From assembly GCA_013423385.1 (NCBI GenBank), contig BLZA01000032.1:372001-436000 (forward strand): a stretch of 64,000 nt of DNA, given 5' to 3'. Under the pieces are notes generated by a model. The model had not been told where the DNA came from and did no database searches. It worked only from the letters and a program-made list of their open reading frames with translations. Source of the stretch: Naganishia liquefaciens. Lineage: Eukaryota > Basidiomycota > Tremellomycetes > Filobasidiales > Filobasidiaceae. Positions within the stretch are counted from its first letter, which is position 1. Each line of letters starts with the position of its first letter. A program made the translations under genes and the position numbers. Positions 10,445-22,609 of this stretch are shown here, one piece after another.

Positions 10445-13400
10445 ATGGACAACCCACGCCACGCCACGGGTCCCGTTCGCCCCTCGGCCCGTAAACGCGA
10501 AAAAAAGGCATCGAGCAAGCCCTATGCGCGGCCCGAGGGCAAGGCATCCACGACGACGGTCGCAAAGCCCGGCATACAGCACTCCGACTCGCAGACGAGC
10601 TTGTTTGGTGGATTGAAGAGCGTCTTCAAGAGTTTCTTCTCGAGCGGTGATGCGGAAGGGTCTTTGTCGAAGCGGACGGAACGCTCCGATGATCCTGATC
10701 GGACGCGCAGCGTCGATGGGGACTTTGCGACGGATTCCGAAGACGACGTTTCCGGAGGGGATTCATTCAGTAATGGGCCCAAGAGGAATGACAGCGATGA
10801 GCAAGGGAAGCGCAGTCTCCCCTCGCCCGAGCACGCACAGCCATCCAGCAAACGCCTCCGTCGTGCTTCTCCGCCGACGCGAAATGGAATGAACAACAGC
10901 ATGAGCCTAGGGTATGCCGGGCCGTCCCTCGCGAGTCTCGCGCGCAGCCAGGGGATCAAACGGTCCGGCACGCTCCTCGATCTCGATCTACGCAAGAGTC
11001 GCCCGGCACCAGCACAGGGATCGAATGCCGCGTGGTCGCCGTGGACGGAGCAGGCCGAGGCACACGAGCGCAAAGCACGCACGACTACCACGACAACAAC
11101 GGGTTTCGCGCGAAGTGGAAGCATAGGATACGGGTTGCATGCTGTCGCGGCGTCCCCACTCCGTCCCCAGACGTCGTCCCTTTTTGCGCCTCACGCATCA
11201 CCAGCACGCACGTCGCGCGCCGTGCTGCAGCCGTTGAAATCTGCAAGCCTCATTCGTCGATCACCTTCCCTCCCGCTCGGTCCGCGCGCCCATCACGGCG
11301 CAGGCGCAATGCGTGATCCGTATACGAGGAGAGAGACAACGGCGTTGGCTTCGTCGCCTGTTACGGCGCATCATGTGCCGCGCAGATGGCAGGATGACCT
11401 GGAGCGTCAAGCGTCGCCGGCGGTTAGGGGACGCTTGCCGCGAGATTCGAGCGTCTTGTCTGGGATGAGCGAGCTTGTAGTGCGTGAGCCGACCGCGCGA
11501 CCGAGGGACAGCGTCGGTAAGGCCGAGATGTTTGGTGCGTTCCCCTTCTATCCCACATACAGCATCAGTCGCTCACCCTACACCCTCCAGAAACGCAACA
11601 CAGATCTGAAGCCGAACGGATCCTCGCAAATCTCAGCTCCATGCGTTCCGGCGCCTCCGCCCACAACACTGTTGGCGGCCTCTCCGCGTCCTTTTCCTCG
11701 CGCACACTGCGCAAGCAAATCGCCATTCCCGCTGCATCGGACCGCCGGGAGTCGGTGTCGGAATTCAGCACGGCGACGGGGACGATGGGTCTGGGCTTGA
11801 TGCGTCGGGCGCGCGAGACGGAGGGGGAGAGCGTGATGGTGAGTCCGTATGGGAAGCGCAGGGCTCGAGGCAAGATACAGGTAGTGGAGAGTGAGGAGAG
11901 CGAGGAGGACAAAGACAAGGAGAACAGGATGTGTGAGTCTCTATCTTCCCGTGGAGAGGACGAGGCGCTGATCATCCGCAGCACCGACGCCTGTGAGGGA
12001 ACCCAGCAGGAAACCCAGTGCCTCGCCTGCATCATCCGCGCGCGCCGATCCCGCAACATTCCCCGAACCCGCGGTCAACCCCGTGCCTAAACCTTTACCT
12101 GTCGCCTTTTCACCCTCGGCGAAAAACCTTCCGTCGGCAGCTGCTGCACGCGCCAAGACATCCTCGTTGCGCGCCAAGACGACCATGACGACGCGGAAAC
12201 ACACCTCGGCTGCCGGATCGCGTCAAGGATCGCGCTTTTCCGCCCTGGATGACGACGATGAAGAGGATGCGGATGATTATTCGCTCGACATTGCCGATCT
12301 CGAGGCCGCGGCGCAGAAAAGGGATACGCAGGCTGGAACGTCGGCTTTCAGCGCCGCGCCCAAGATAACTGGACCGATGGACTTGTTCGCGCCCAAGCCT
12401 TCCCCGGCGGACAAGCCTGGTCCCGTCGAAGTCTCGAGCAAGTCAGATGCGCCCAGCGGCATCAAGCAGGCGCCCGGGTTCTTGAATGTCAAGGTCGATC
12501 ACAAACCGCGCGCGTCGTCGCCACTGAAAGCCATGATTGTGCCTTCGCCCGAGAGCAACAAGGCGAGCCCCTCAACGGCGTCTCAGTCGCAGCCAAGTGA
12601 TTCCGCTGCTACGCCGGCCCTTGGCGCCACTCCGCCCGCGCTCAACTTTTTCGCGCCGCCGAGTGAGCCAAAGGAGAGCGCACCGGCGGGAAAACCATTC
12701 AGCTTTGGTCTCGGGAAACCGTCTGCGCCCGCGTCGGGGTCCACGACAACGACGTCGTCGGCTTTCAGCTTTGGCACGCCCGCCAAGACGGTCGAGACGC
12801 AGGATTCGACGACGCCCGCCGGGCCCGCTCCCGCGACGTCGTTTAGTTTCAAGCCCGCCGAAAAAGCACCGCCGCCGGCCGCTTCTGGGTTCTCCTTTGG
12901 CGCGCCAAGTGCGTCGGGTCCACCAGTAAGTGGCGAGGCTTTTAGGGTTAACATTTGCATTCGCTGATGGCTTGACAGAGCCTGTTTTCTGCTGCTGACA
13001 AGCCGAGCGCACCGCCCGTACTGGCTGCGCCGGCAGAACCCAAAGGGTATGTAGGCTGATCATGCGCTTCAAGCTCTGCTAATCCGACTCCAGTGTTGCG
13101 CCACCCAAATCAAATCTCTTCAACTTTTCCGCCCCTGCTCCCGCCAGTGCGGCGCCTGCGATTGCGCCCGCTGTAGCATCATCGTTGCCAACCGGTAATC
13201 CATTTGCAGCGGCTCCGTCGACGACCGCGTCGACCCCCGCAGACAAACCCTCAAGCAGCACAACCAACTCATTCTCCTTCGGTAACGTCCCAGGGACAGC
13301 GACTCCAGCCGAGCCGAAAGCCCCGGCTTCGACTCCCGCCCCTAGCCTCTTTGGCGCGACGGGTGCCACGCCTGCTCCCTCCACCCCGGCATTCAATTTT

Positions 13401-14288
13401 GGAAGTCCGGCTCCGTCTGCCCCGACATCGACATCGAAGTCGTCCTTCACTTTTGGCGGCCCGACAGAAGCACCGAAGCCAGCCTCCTCCGCGTTCACGT
13501 TTGGATCGACTCCCAGCGCGTCAGCAGAGGCGCCGAAACCGGCTGCCGCTACATTCACGTTTGGATCAACAAGTAGCGCTCCCACACCAGCGGAAGCCCC
13601 AAAACCCGCTTCGAGCTCGGCGTTCACATTCGGCTCGACGAACAGCGCTCCGGCAGTCGCAGAAGCTCCCAAACCGGCTTCAAGTTCGGCATTTACGTTC
13701 GGATCAACGACTGCACCCGCCCCAGCCGCGTCCGAGAAGCCAGCCAGCTGCACCTTCAACTTTGGCTCCAGTGCGACTCCCGCTCCCGCTGCCGCCGCCA
13801 CACCCGCGTTCGGGGGATTTGGAGTCGGCGCAAGTACTCCTTCGGCCGCGCCCTCGACGTCGTTCAACTTTGGTTCGACCGCCCCCAGCTTTGGCGCGCC
13901 TGCACCCGCCACCACCGGCTTTGGCGCACCTTCGGCCTCGACGTCTTTTGGCGCACCCCCTGCGTCTTCCGCACCCGTCTTTGGCGGCTTTGGATCCGTC
14001 GCAACGCCCACGCCGCCGACGTCGGCATCCACTTTCAACTTTGGCGCACCAGCAACTCCGGTCGCAAACAGTCCCTTCAATTTTGGTGCCGCCCCAGCAG
14101 CTCCCGCTGCGCAGGCATCTGCACCTTCCTTTGGCGGATTCTCAGCTCCATCACCAGCATTCGGCGCTAGAGAAGCCACAGCGACGCCTCCTCCCGTTTT
14201 TAGTATGGGTGCCGACAACGCCCCGGGATCGCCGGGAGCTGCCGGCAGGAGGATTCGCGGCATTCCCAAGCGAGTCAAGAAGCCGTAG
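10445..14288 (+). CDS. FG-repeat nucleoporin, Nup1/Nup60/Nup153-like
   Basis: Five exons join in phase: 10445-11534 (donor could instead be at 11517), 11591-11932, 11982-12925, 12979-13046 and 13094-14288, giving about 1,212 residues. The N-terminal third is basic and Ser-rich, with a segment LFGGLKSVFKSFF near residue 55 that could be an amphipathic membrane-binding helix as known in Nup1/Nup60. The middle contains SEAERILANLSSMR, a motif style of basket nucleoporins. The C-terminal half is Ala/Pro/Ser/Thr-rich with dozens of FG motifs, mostly FTFGS, FNFG and FGAP, ending in a basic tail IRGIPKRVKKP. FG repeats form the pore permeability barrier and bind karyopherins. The start at 10445 was chosen for its context (aagATGg). 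The FG class is clear; the Nup1/Nup153 assignment is inferred from domain order. Long open frames on the opposite strand over 13.1-14.3 kb are shadows of the repeats. Confidence 0.87.
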
Positions 14289-14746
14289 ACGTGTCTCAAA
14301 AAGATGAAAATCCTCGTTCAGTGGATCGGTGGATCACGCCCAGATGTCAGAAGCGGATTTCGGAATAACTTATTGGCCATAAGGTCAAACAGCTGCGACT
14401 CGTCCACCGCTCATAGTATAATGAAGCATGCGATTGTAATCTGTGATAGACAAGAATGTCACGGCGGCACGATATGCGCCCTCTCCGGTTCCTTTTTAAT
14501 CACCGCTGTCCCATCAAGCCCCGATTTTCGAAGACAGCACCCGGATAGCATGTGCTCATATGGCCACAAGGCAGATCCTTGTGTAGAAACTTGACCCTGA
14601 ATCCAGACTACCACTGCGCACTTGTTGTCATCGTCTAGATGCACTCTGATGACATGCCGCTATCGTCATTGATGGTGAAAAGGTTGAGGACCACCAATTC
14701 CCCACAATACAACTCGAGACAATGTCGTGGTGATCGCGAAACACTT
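14289..14746. other. Convergent 3' intergenic region
   Basis: This lies between the stop of the nucleoporin (+) and the stop of the glycosyltransferase-like gene (-). It presumably holds both 3' UTRs. No further gene was seen. Confidence 0.5.
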
Positions 14747-16654
14747 CTAGCGAAGCAGTGCCTTGCACAGCAATCTGGCATTATACGCACCCACATCGGC
14801 TACATAACTATCCCAGTCCTCCCGACCATGGTGCGAATCCGGTCGACGACGTAGATGCTCATCCAAAAGGCCACTGTGCGAGTACCGACTCATCGGCGAC
14901 AAAACGGGGTTGCTTTCCGGTGCGTTGACACTCGTCCACGGGTCCTGACCTCGTCGCATGGCCGCTAGGACTTCGACTTCATGCGTCCCTTCCGGGTGTA
15001 ACACAATGGCGGGTGGTTCGAGGTAGCTGTACGCTTTGAGTTGACTCGGCTTAACAAGCGCGGGCACGCGAGAGATGACTCCCGCGGGGAACGCGGCGGT
15101 GGCGCGATTGCGCGTATACTCGTCTGATCCAAGGATGGGTAGGACAAGGTCCTGTACGGAGAATGTTCAACCGCAGTACCCAAAGATGGCGTGGACAGGC
15201 TCACGAGTTTCGACAATTCCCGATAGTAGTCAATGTAATCCAATCCGCTGTAGAACACGAGGACGTGCTCGAGCAGTTCCTCGGGAATGACGGTTCCCTC
15301 TTTTCTGGCACCAAAAAGATGCACTCGGAAGGGCTGGACGTCGGTTGCTTCAAGTGACGGGATGAAGTGGCCGTTTTCCGGTGAGATGGTGTAGCCCCAC
15401 GCCCCAGGGTCCTCTAGTCAGGAAATTAGATTACGATACAAGCGGGATAGAAGGACCTCACCTTGAATGGCTTGCATTAAGTTAGCCCAGAGCTTCGGAT
15501 AGTCGCGTCTTCCCCAGTCGTCTACGTCACCCAGAACCGCCACATCGTTCGGCGTGATCCTCTTCGTTGCGCGAGACGGCAGGACGATGCTTTCGGGAAG
15601 GGGAAAGATCTGTCATTTCCCGACTGTCATTCTCTGGGGCACTAGTTTGAGGCGGCTGCGACTCACCGGAACAAACACCTCCGTCGGAACATTGGTCCAC
15701 TGCAACGCTCCGTCTTCCCCATCCGCCGTCCATGGCCCAGTGTTCTCCTCCTTGACCAATACTTTCACGTGAGCACCCAACGTCAGAAAGGTCAACTTGT
15801 CTGCTTTGGCGACGTTTAGAAGACGTGAGCGGTGCGCGTTGAAGCTCCACATTTCGTGATGAAGACAGATGACAGACATGTTGGTGAGTGTAGGCAGGAT
15901 TTCTAGAAGCTCGGGCTGAATCCATCGTTCGTCGCCTGTGATTGGAGATGTGAGGTCGACATTTCCAACTGGGCAGAATCTGCTTACAGGACGTCATGAT
16001 CAAGGCGTCATAGTCCCCTTCTCTCAGCTTGGGCATCAATTCGTGTTGATAGCGGAAGCTTTTAGGATCTCTTGTCGGATAGAAGGTTTCAAGAATATCG
16101 GTGAAGCTGTATCGCAACGCCCGTCCTGGAAGGGCGATGGGACGCGTCAAGTCGATTCAACACTGCTATTCGATAAAGTTGAACTAACGGTACATGTCCG
16201 TTTGAACACCAGTATCGTTCAAGCTTGCTAAGATGCTACCGACAACCTCTGACAAGCGAGTGCAAAGATTAGCCATGCACTGGCTTTCCTGGAGCAGCTG
16301 CTTACCTTCATGAAACGGTGTCCAATCATACACAGCCACTTTGAGCTCTTTGTCGACAGCCTCGTGGCAGGTGTTGTCCCAGACGTGAGCTGACTCTTCG
16401 ATCTCGAAAGGATCATCCTCCATTGGCACATCTGAGACTGTTGACGCTCTCCATTCCTTTGCGAGTTTTTTCCAATCCCATTGCTGCGGAAGCTCATAAT
16501 CCCACGACTCCGGCAGAAAGGCATCGGTCCCATCCTGCGAGAGGTATAACAGGGTAACGAAAGCGAGAGTGGAGATTGATGCGAGGGTGAAGATCGTACG
16601 AGACTGGCGAGCGAGGACACGCCAAGTCTTGGTTGAAACGCTATTGAGCGTCAT
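14747..16654 (-). CDS. Type II membrane protein, glycosyltransferase-like
   Basis: Seven exons join in phase: 16306-16654, 16189-16248, 15988-16125, 15667-15935, 15462-15609, 15205-15413 and 14747-15151, giving 525 residues. A short cytoplasmic N terminus is followed by one hydrophobic helix (TIFTLASISTLAFVTLLYL), the layout of a Golgi type II enzyme. The lumenal part begins with a beta-strand-like VAVYDWTPFHEEVVGS and continues through an alternation of strands and helices. Near the C terminus, YSGLDYIDYYRELSK and DLVLPILGSDEY resemble the acceptor or nucleotide-sugar region of GT-B glycosyltransferases. I recognise the style of a basidiomycete family annotated as putative glycosyltransferase but cannot name the CAZy family or substrate. 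The gene structure is strong; the function is a moderate inference. Confidence 0.75.
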
Positions 16655-17709
16655 CACTACGGTGTATCAAGAAGTCTGGGTATATCGAGGGCGATGACAA
16701 ATTTCAAGAGGGGATCAATCAATGCGATAGGCCTTATATTCAGGAGGGCAATTGGGACGGGGCTGCGCTTCGCGATCAGTGAGGAACTACCTGCCTCGAC
16801 GTGGCTGAAGAGGCCAAAGGATCCCGGCACAGCTCCCTGTCCCTTGGCGCTCGTTTTGGAAACCCGCCATTCGCATCAAAAATGATGGAATGACGGCATC
16901 ATTTTCCTATCAGGAGATCTTGCAGTCTTCCATGGGCTATCCATTATGATCACTGGAGTTCAGGGCCATCTGTTTTTAAACCGGTGTCGAGCTTGATGGA
17001 TAGAGGGAATGAACCTGGATCACTGCGATTTCTCCCCTCGCCGGGTCATGACTGATGACATTGATGCACGATCGACGCCCAATTGCCAGCGCGACCTCCT
17101 CCGTATTCAGCTCGATTCAGATCAAAGATCGAAGGCAGAGCGAGATGCCGCGATCAATGAAGCTCCAAACTCAAGGACTGCTCGAAAAATACTACTATCG
17201 AGTATCGCTCCGTCCCGATCTTGATGCCTGCTAGAACGCAACCTGCACGGGTTCTGCTTGCGGAATGTCTTTAATGGACCTTTGGCGTTTCAGGTTGAGA
17301 CAGTGCACTTTGCATCCGCTGAATGACTCAATGATAAAATTATCGCTGCGTGACGATCTTGACCTCTTCCGACACTGGCTGTCCCGAGTATCTTTTGCTC
17401 TCACGGACGGCGACTCAGGTGTCGATACATTGCAGACCCTGCTTCTGCATTCTACGGTTTCCCGCACCATGGCAAGCCCGGCCGGCAAAAACAGTAGATG
17501 CACAATTACCTGCGTAATTATCAAGCTATGTTGCTTTCCAAGCTGTAAAAATTGTCACAGATTCTCGCGGCAGCCAGCGCACAAGCAGCAGCTGTGCGCC
17601 ATTTTCCGACATAGAACACCGCGAGCCAGACAGTCTCGACGGGATCCAGGACAGTGCAGCGCATATGACATGTATATGAACGCAAATCTCCAACTTCTTA
17701 GCAGCGCAA
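16655..17709. other. Intergenic region upstream of the glycosyltransferase-like gene
   Basis: About 1.05 kb between the start of one minus-strand gene and the stop of CAC2. Frames are short and no exon chain could be built. It should contain the promoter of the glycosyltransferase-like gene and the 3' UTR of CAC2. Confidence 0.5.
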
Positions 17710-20554
17710 TCATTCCACCCTAGTCAACTCTATACGCCTCTTCTTGAGCTTGACCTGACCGTCAGCCTTGACATCCTCTCCTTCTCTCTTCCCCGGTGCC
17801 GAGATGATCGCGGCCGGAGAACCGGGTGCACTGGTACGGGGTGTCGGAGGTTGAGCATTCGACGTTCCGACAGGTAAACCAAAGATGGTGCCGACCTTGG
17901 AGTCACCGGATGTACTTGCCGAAGTGCTGGGTTCGGCTGGTGTCGTCCGGCCAGGAAGCTGGAAGCTCGTCGAAGGAGTAGGTATGACGCTCGCCGAGCC
18001 CGTGGATCCCTCTGCCTTCGGAGTGTTGCTGATAGAAGGTATGGCGTGGCCGGGCGCGGGCGAAGGGGGAAGGGAATGTGCTGTGGATGCGTGACCAGAG
18101 GAATGGGACTGCGCAATGGCTTGCAATTGACGGTGATGTTGTTGAGTGGGATGAAGCGCTCCCAGCTCGGCGGCATCAAAGACCTGACAGGGGATATCAG
18201 TACCAACCATGGATCAGCTCGGATTCTCACGTACGACAATCGAACAATATCCATCAGACGACGTCAATACGAGGGAGTCACCGGCGGGAGACCTGAGACA
18301 GATAAGGATCAGCTTCAAATTCCCTCTTGACCGCGCACCACTCACCAAGCCACATCAGTGAAAGCCGAATAATGAAGGCCCTTGAAGATGGCAATAGGCC
18401 CAGCTTGCTGGGTATCATAGAGCAACACGGAGTCCTGCGCCGCAACGGCGTACATCAACCTGTACGGCAGCGCAAACATGCTCGCCGACGTTGGTGCGGC
18501 ATGGATGGACACGGACGGAGGCGGCATATCAATCGAGACTTGGACGGGGGCCGGATTCTTCTTGTCGAGGATGATTTTCTTTGGTGGGATCGGCCCACTG
18601 TCCGCCATCGGGCGGAGATCGTAAAAGATAGGGGAGAAGCGGACAGCAACGGTTGTTGTCTTATGCCCTGGCAGGTGAGCTATGGGAGGACGCGCGAGGT
18701 TGGCTCGACTGTAAATGTACACGGTCGACTTTGAGCCCTCGATGGCATTGGTCTTTGGTTTGGGGATAGATGAGTCGTCCTCGGACGTTGGTGCGAGCGG
18801 GTAGTGTGGCTCTTCTATTTGACCAGCTGGCGTAAATAGCAGACCGCCGTCGGGCGAAAAAGTGAGCCGTCGGAAAAAGTTGGTGGCGAGCTCGTCACCA
18901 TATAGCTTTTGATGAATGGATTGAGCGGTGAGGGGAGCCGGCCGGATTGCGGGTAGCGGCGCAGGCGAGGGCGATCTTCCACCGCGGAACGAATCTCGGG
19001 CGGCAAGAAGAGGGGAATTGGCCGCGGCGGTGGATGAAAATGAGGAGCGACGGGATGAAGGCTTGTTGCTGGGCGGGTTCATATTTGACAGTGATAGCGG
19101 TGTCGACGGCACCGTATTGCTCAGGCTGGATGGAATAGGAGGCACCGCTGCGGCATCCGGCAGTTCCGACGTCAAGGTTACCGTTGAGCCAGCGTCAGAA
19201 ACAGTGGATGCACGCCGCGCGACAGAAGGTCGAACCATGCTGAACGAAGGGGCACGCGAGTTTTTGATCTCCATAATTGCATGCGGCGTCCCTCTTCCTG
19301 AACGATCTCTGCTGGCTGGGTGAATAGTGAGAGTATTATTTCTTTGGCTGACCGAGTGCACCTGAACGGTTCTGCAAAGGTCAATCAGTACTTGAAATCT
19401 CGTGCGGAAGCGTCGAAGCATACCGATCGCTGCTTTGCGTCGCAAGGAATTCATTCAAAGGATCCCATGCGACGCCCTGTACGTAATGCGAATGATCTTG
19501 TATTTGATGCACGCATGATCCTGTTAAGGTAGCGGTCAGCTAGTCATCAACCGGAGAAGACGCGACTCACCATCGGCAACTGAGAACACCTGCGCCAGAT
19601 TATCCGTACTTCCTGCAATAATATACTTTCCATCCGGGCTCCACGCAATGTCATAGATTTCCTGTTTGGTGACGCTAAAGGGGACTCTGATTAGCTTGCT
19701 GTCAAGCGATCGAGTTGTTTCCAAACGCACTTGATTGCACGCTTATCCCTCCAGTATTCCTTGTCCCCCATCTCCTCTGCAGATTCCTCTCCAAAATTGC
19801 TTGGCGGCAAGTCCGACGGGACCCAAAGAATAATTAATCCATCTGCGAAACATCATTTCAGCATGTGACTATTATCTCAACTCTGTTTATGCTTACCGTC
19901 CCCTGCAGATGCCAATGTTTGACCATTCGGACTCCAACGGACGACATTGACAGCCGCTGTATGGCGCCTTAGTGTCGACAGATATACAATACGAGGCGGA
20001 TGAGGTGTGATTTGCTGAGTATTCGGAGCCGCATGGGTGACGACATTTGGGTACACCATCCAGATCTGCGAAATACGTCAACACCTGGAGAGACACCCGG
20101 GACGGCATTCCAGGCGGCTTACCCTAACATTCTTGTCAGCCCCTGCCGTCGCCAGCCTGTACTGCCTATGCGAGCCTCCACCAGACGGAATCGAAGGGAT
20201 TCCCGAAACCTTGACATCCGCTGTGTCCGAGGCTCCGCCTTGTGATGTCGGCCTTTCAGACTGCAAGGATGAGGGTCCAGGGGTAGGGCACGGCGAAGGA
20301 CCTTGCTTGCTGCCCGTCGAATTGGTTGAAGCAGAAGCCTGCAACCCTTCTGTTGCGGATGTCGAGGATGTTGGGATCTGATTCGGTTGCGGGAACGGGA
20401 GGATTCGCTTTAGCTGCGCTGGAGGGATAGGCTGAAAGTCACAGCTGTATACTGGTTGAGTATCATGCCAGCTAGAAGATAGTGTGAGTCATAAGTGACT
20501 AACAGTACGTCTGAGCGGACGGACGAACCTGATCTCGACCACCTTGGCTCTCAT
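17710..20554 (-). CDS. CAC2: Chromatin assembly factor 1 subunit B (p60), WD40 protein
   Basis: Nine exons join in phase: 20529-20554, 20123-20471, 19897-20065, 19731-19842, 19571-19674, 19424-19520, 18346-19371, 18235-18292 and 17710-18183, giving 679 residues. The N terminus [20 protein letters not shown] matches the CAF-1B opening. WD40 blades follow: [71 protein letters not shown] and [21 protein letters not shown] Ser/Pro-rich low-complexity insert lies before the later blades, and the C terminus is disordered with a basic KLKKRR motif. CAF-1 deposits H3-H4 behind the replication fork; p60 is the WD40 subunit of the complex. The last-but-one intron uses donor GTACGT. It is divergent from RPC31. 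Confidence 0.95.
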
Positions 20555-21034
20555 ATCGGCAACGCGTTGATTCTCCTTTTACAAAATAAACTCGGCTCTC
20601 TGCGAGACCGAGGTCGGGCAGGGGGCTGTTAGGCAAGATACACGACTGTATATGAGGTTGCCGCCAATGCTGAATGTTGCGGTCTATGTTGACGGTGGTT
20701 GTGAGTGAATGAATGTTGAGTTGAAGGCCAAACCTCCCGGAGCACGAGTACAAGGGAATGCATCCTGGCTGATCTCTCTTACCAGCATTCATCCATTCGG
20801 TGCCAGTCCGAATGAGCCGCGCTAGTTTCGCGGAAGCAAAGGCCTTCCGGTCGAGCAGCATTCAAGATGTCGAAATGTTGAAATGATGAGGAATTGTAGG
20901 AGGGGCCATACCCTTCTACGCTTCGCAAACTCTCCCTCTTCACGTCGATTCAAGGCTTCCGCGAACCAGACCTTCGAATCTGTTACGGATCCCACGACCA
21001 GCTTTACGAGAGCGATTGCCAAACACCACTAACA
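20555..21034. promoter_or_regulatory. Divergent promoter between CAC2 and RPC31
   Basis: 480 bp between two start codons on opposite strands. No gene lies inside. The sequence has no obvious TATA box and should hold both 5' UTRs. Confidence 0.6.
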
Positions 21035-22001
21035 ATGTCTCGAGGAGGACGAGGAGGAGGCCGCGGGGGATTCGGCGGCGGCTTGGGCGGGCCTGGTACA
21101 AGGGGAGGCATGGAGATATCGACGGGTACATTAACACGAGAGGATCTTCAAGAGACAGCAGGCAATCAAGAACACGGCGTGCTTTATCCGGTGAGCACTT
21201 CGTATTTCGCGCCATCCGCTCGGGAGCCGCTGATCTGGTCATCTGCATGTCGACAGAGATATGATCGTTTACAACATCCACACATGCCGACGGACGAGGA
21301 GCGTAGAATATGCCAGTATACCAGGGATCTCTTACAGGACATGCGTTCGAGCCCGTACAGATTAGAGGACAAAGTTCAGAAGAATGGTGAGAGAAAGACT
21401 CGCTTATTTTTCGTCAAGTACTTAATCGCTTGCTCATACAAGAAATCGAAAATTACGCGGATAAGTACAGACAGAAAACCAACTTGACAACGACGTCGCT
21501 AGATGCACAAGCGTTGGGCCTCGAGAAGAGCTTTTTCCCGGAACGAATATGGACGGCATACTTTGATCCGAAACAGCAGATAAAAGGCAAGTCGGGCTAA
21601 GCAGGGTCGTGGGAATGGCTATTTGACTCCATTATCATATAGAGCGCAAAGTCGCGCGGAAAAAGAAGACGCTGGCGGATATCGAAGATGGCGATGATGG
21701 AGACAACGATGATGTACGCTACCGAGCATTTCCCTGTTTTCTGGTGGAACTCATTTGCGCCTTGCTTCCAGGATGATGACGATAACGACTCGCAAGCAGG
21801 CTCGGACGCCGAACAGGACGACTACGATGAAGAAGAAGGCGAGGACGATGATTACGGAAATAATTACTTCGATAACGGTGAAGCAGATGAGGGCGATGAC
21901 GCAGGAGGCGGCGGTGATGATGGTATGTGGTTGAGCCTTGGTTCGAAAGGATTTTGCTAATCTTTCGAGCGTCTCACAACTGCGCAGAGGGTACCTATTA
22001 A
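21035..22001 (+). CDS. RPC31: RNA polymerase III subunit Rpc31 (RPC7-like)
   Basis: Six exons join in phase: 21035-21190, 21257-21386, 21443-21586, 21643-21713, 21772-21922 and 21988-22001, giving 221 residues. The N terminus is a Gly/Arg-rich SRGGRGGGRGGFGGG, typical of Rpc31/POLR3G. The middle has the conserved LYP...MPTDEER and FFPERIWTAYFDP segments. The C terminus is a long Asp/Glu tail ending GTY, also typical. Rpc31 belongs to the Pol III-specific trimer needed for initiation at tRNA and 5S genes. Intron 3 (21587-21642) begins GCAAGT, a GC-AG intron; no GT donor keeps the frame there. The last exon codes only four full residues. Length fits the family. Confidence 0.93.
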
Positions 22002-22609
22002 AGCAAGACCAGCACGAATTCGCTTGCCGGCTGTATTACTGCAATATGAGACCTGTGATGAATACGTCTTGCGTCTCTCCTTGAGTAGTGCGGGAGAACG
22101 GTAGGGGTCAAGAGGCTCTGGCTTACGGCCGTATGCTGGTCGTCGTCTTGTGTCATGTTGTGTCACATGGCGTTGCATTCAGAACCAACACCTGCATGGT
22201 CCAGCAACGGCATTTGGAATTGGGACAATTCATCCAGGATTTTCGGAACTGAGTTGAAGACATCTCGACGGCCAATCAGCTCCCCAGAATACAGACAAGC
22301 GTATCACTGCGTCTGTATGAAAGTGCGGCTCGCGGTACAAGGTATAAACTTGAGGCATTCAGCTGAGATCCCACAGAGAAACCCATAAATTGGAGGAGAA
22401 TGAGTATGACGTCTGCCCAGAGTTGGAATCCCAACCGACCGGGTGCATCGGACAGACGCGGTTTCAGATAAAACGTCAAGCTAAAATGTGATCGGGACAG
22501 GTATAGCAGTACATGCTCCCAAAGTCAACAGCCAAGGCAACTCGCATACCGCCACGCCTCGAGGTCGGCGCTTGCACCATATATACCCGACGCTGGGGTA
22601 CTCAGCAGG
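22002..22609. other. Intergenic region with MDM34 promoter
   Basis: 608 bp between tandem plus-strand genes. A TATA-like ATATATA lies near 22,579-22,585, about 25 bp before the MDM34 start, too close to act as a TATA box unless transcripts are nearly leaderless. No exon was found. Confidence 0.5.

Noticed and set aside
10522-11124. 200-codon minus-strand frame within the first nucleoporin exon
   Set aside because: Shadow frame; Arg/Ser-rich, no partner exons, and the sense frame is continuous with the rest of the nucleoporin.
13079-14299. Long open frames antisense to and out of frame with the nucleoporin, up to 406 codons
   Set aside because: They mirror the Ala/Pro/Ser/FG repeat codons of the real exon; the sense frame has FG motifs and in-phase splicing.
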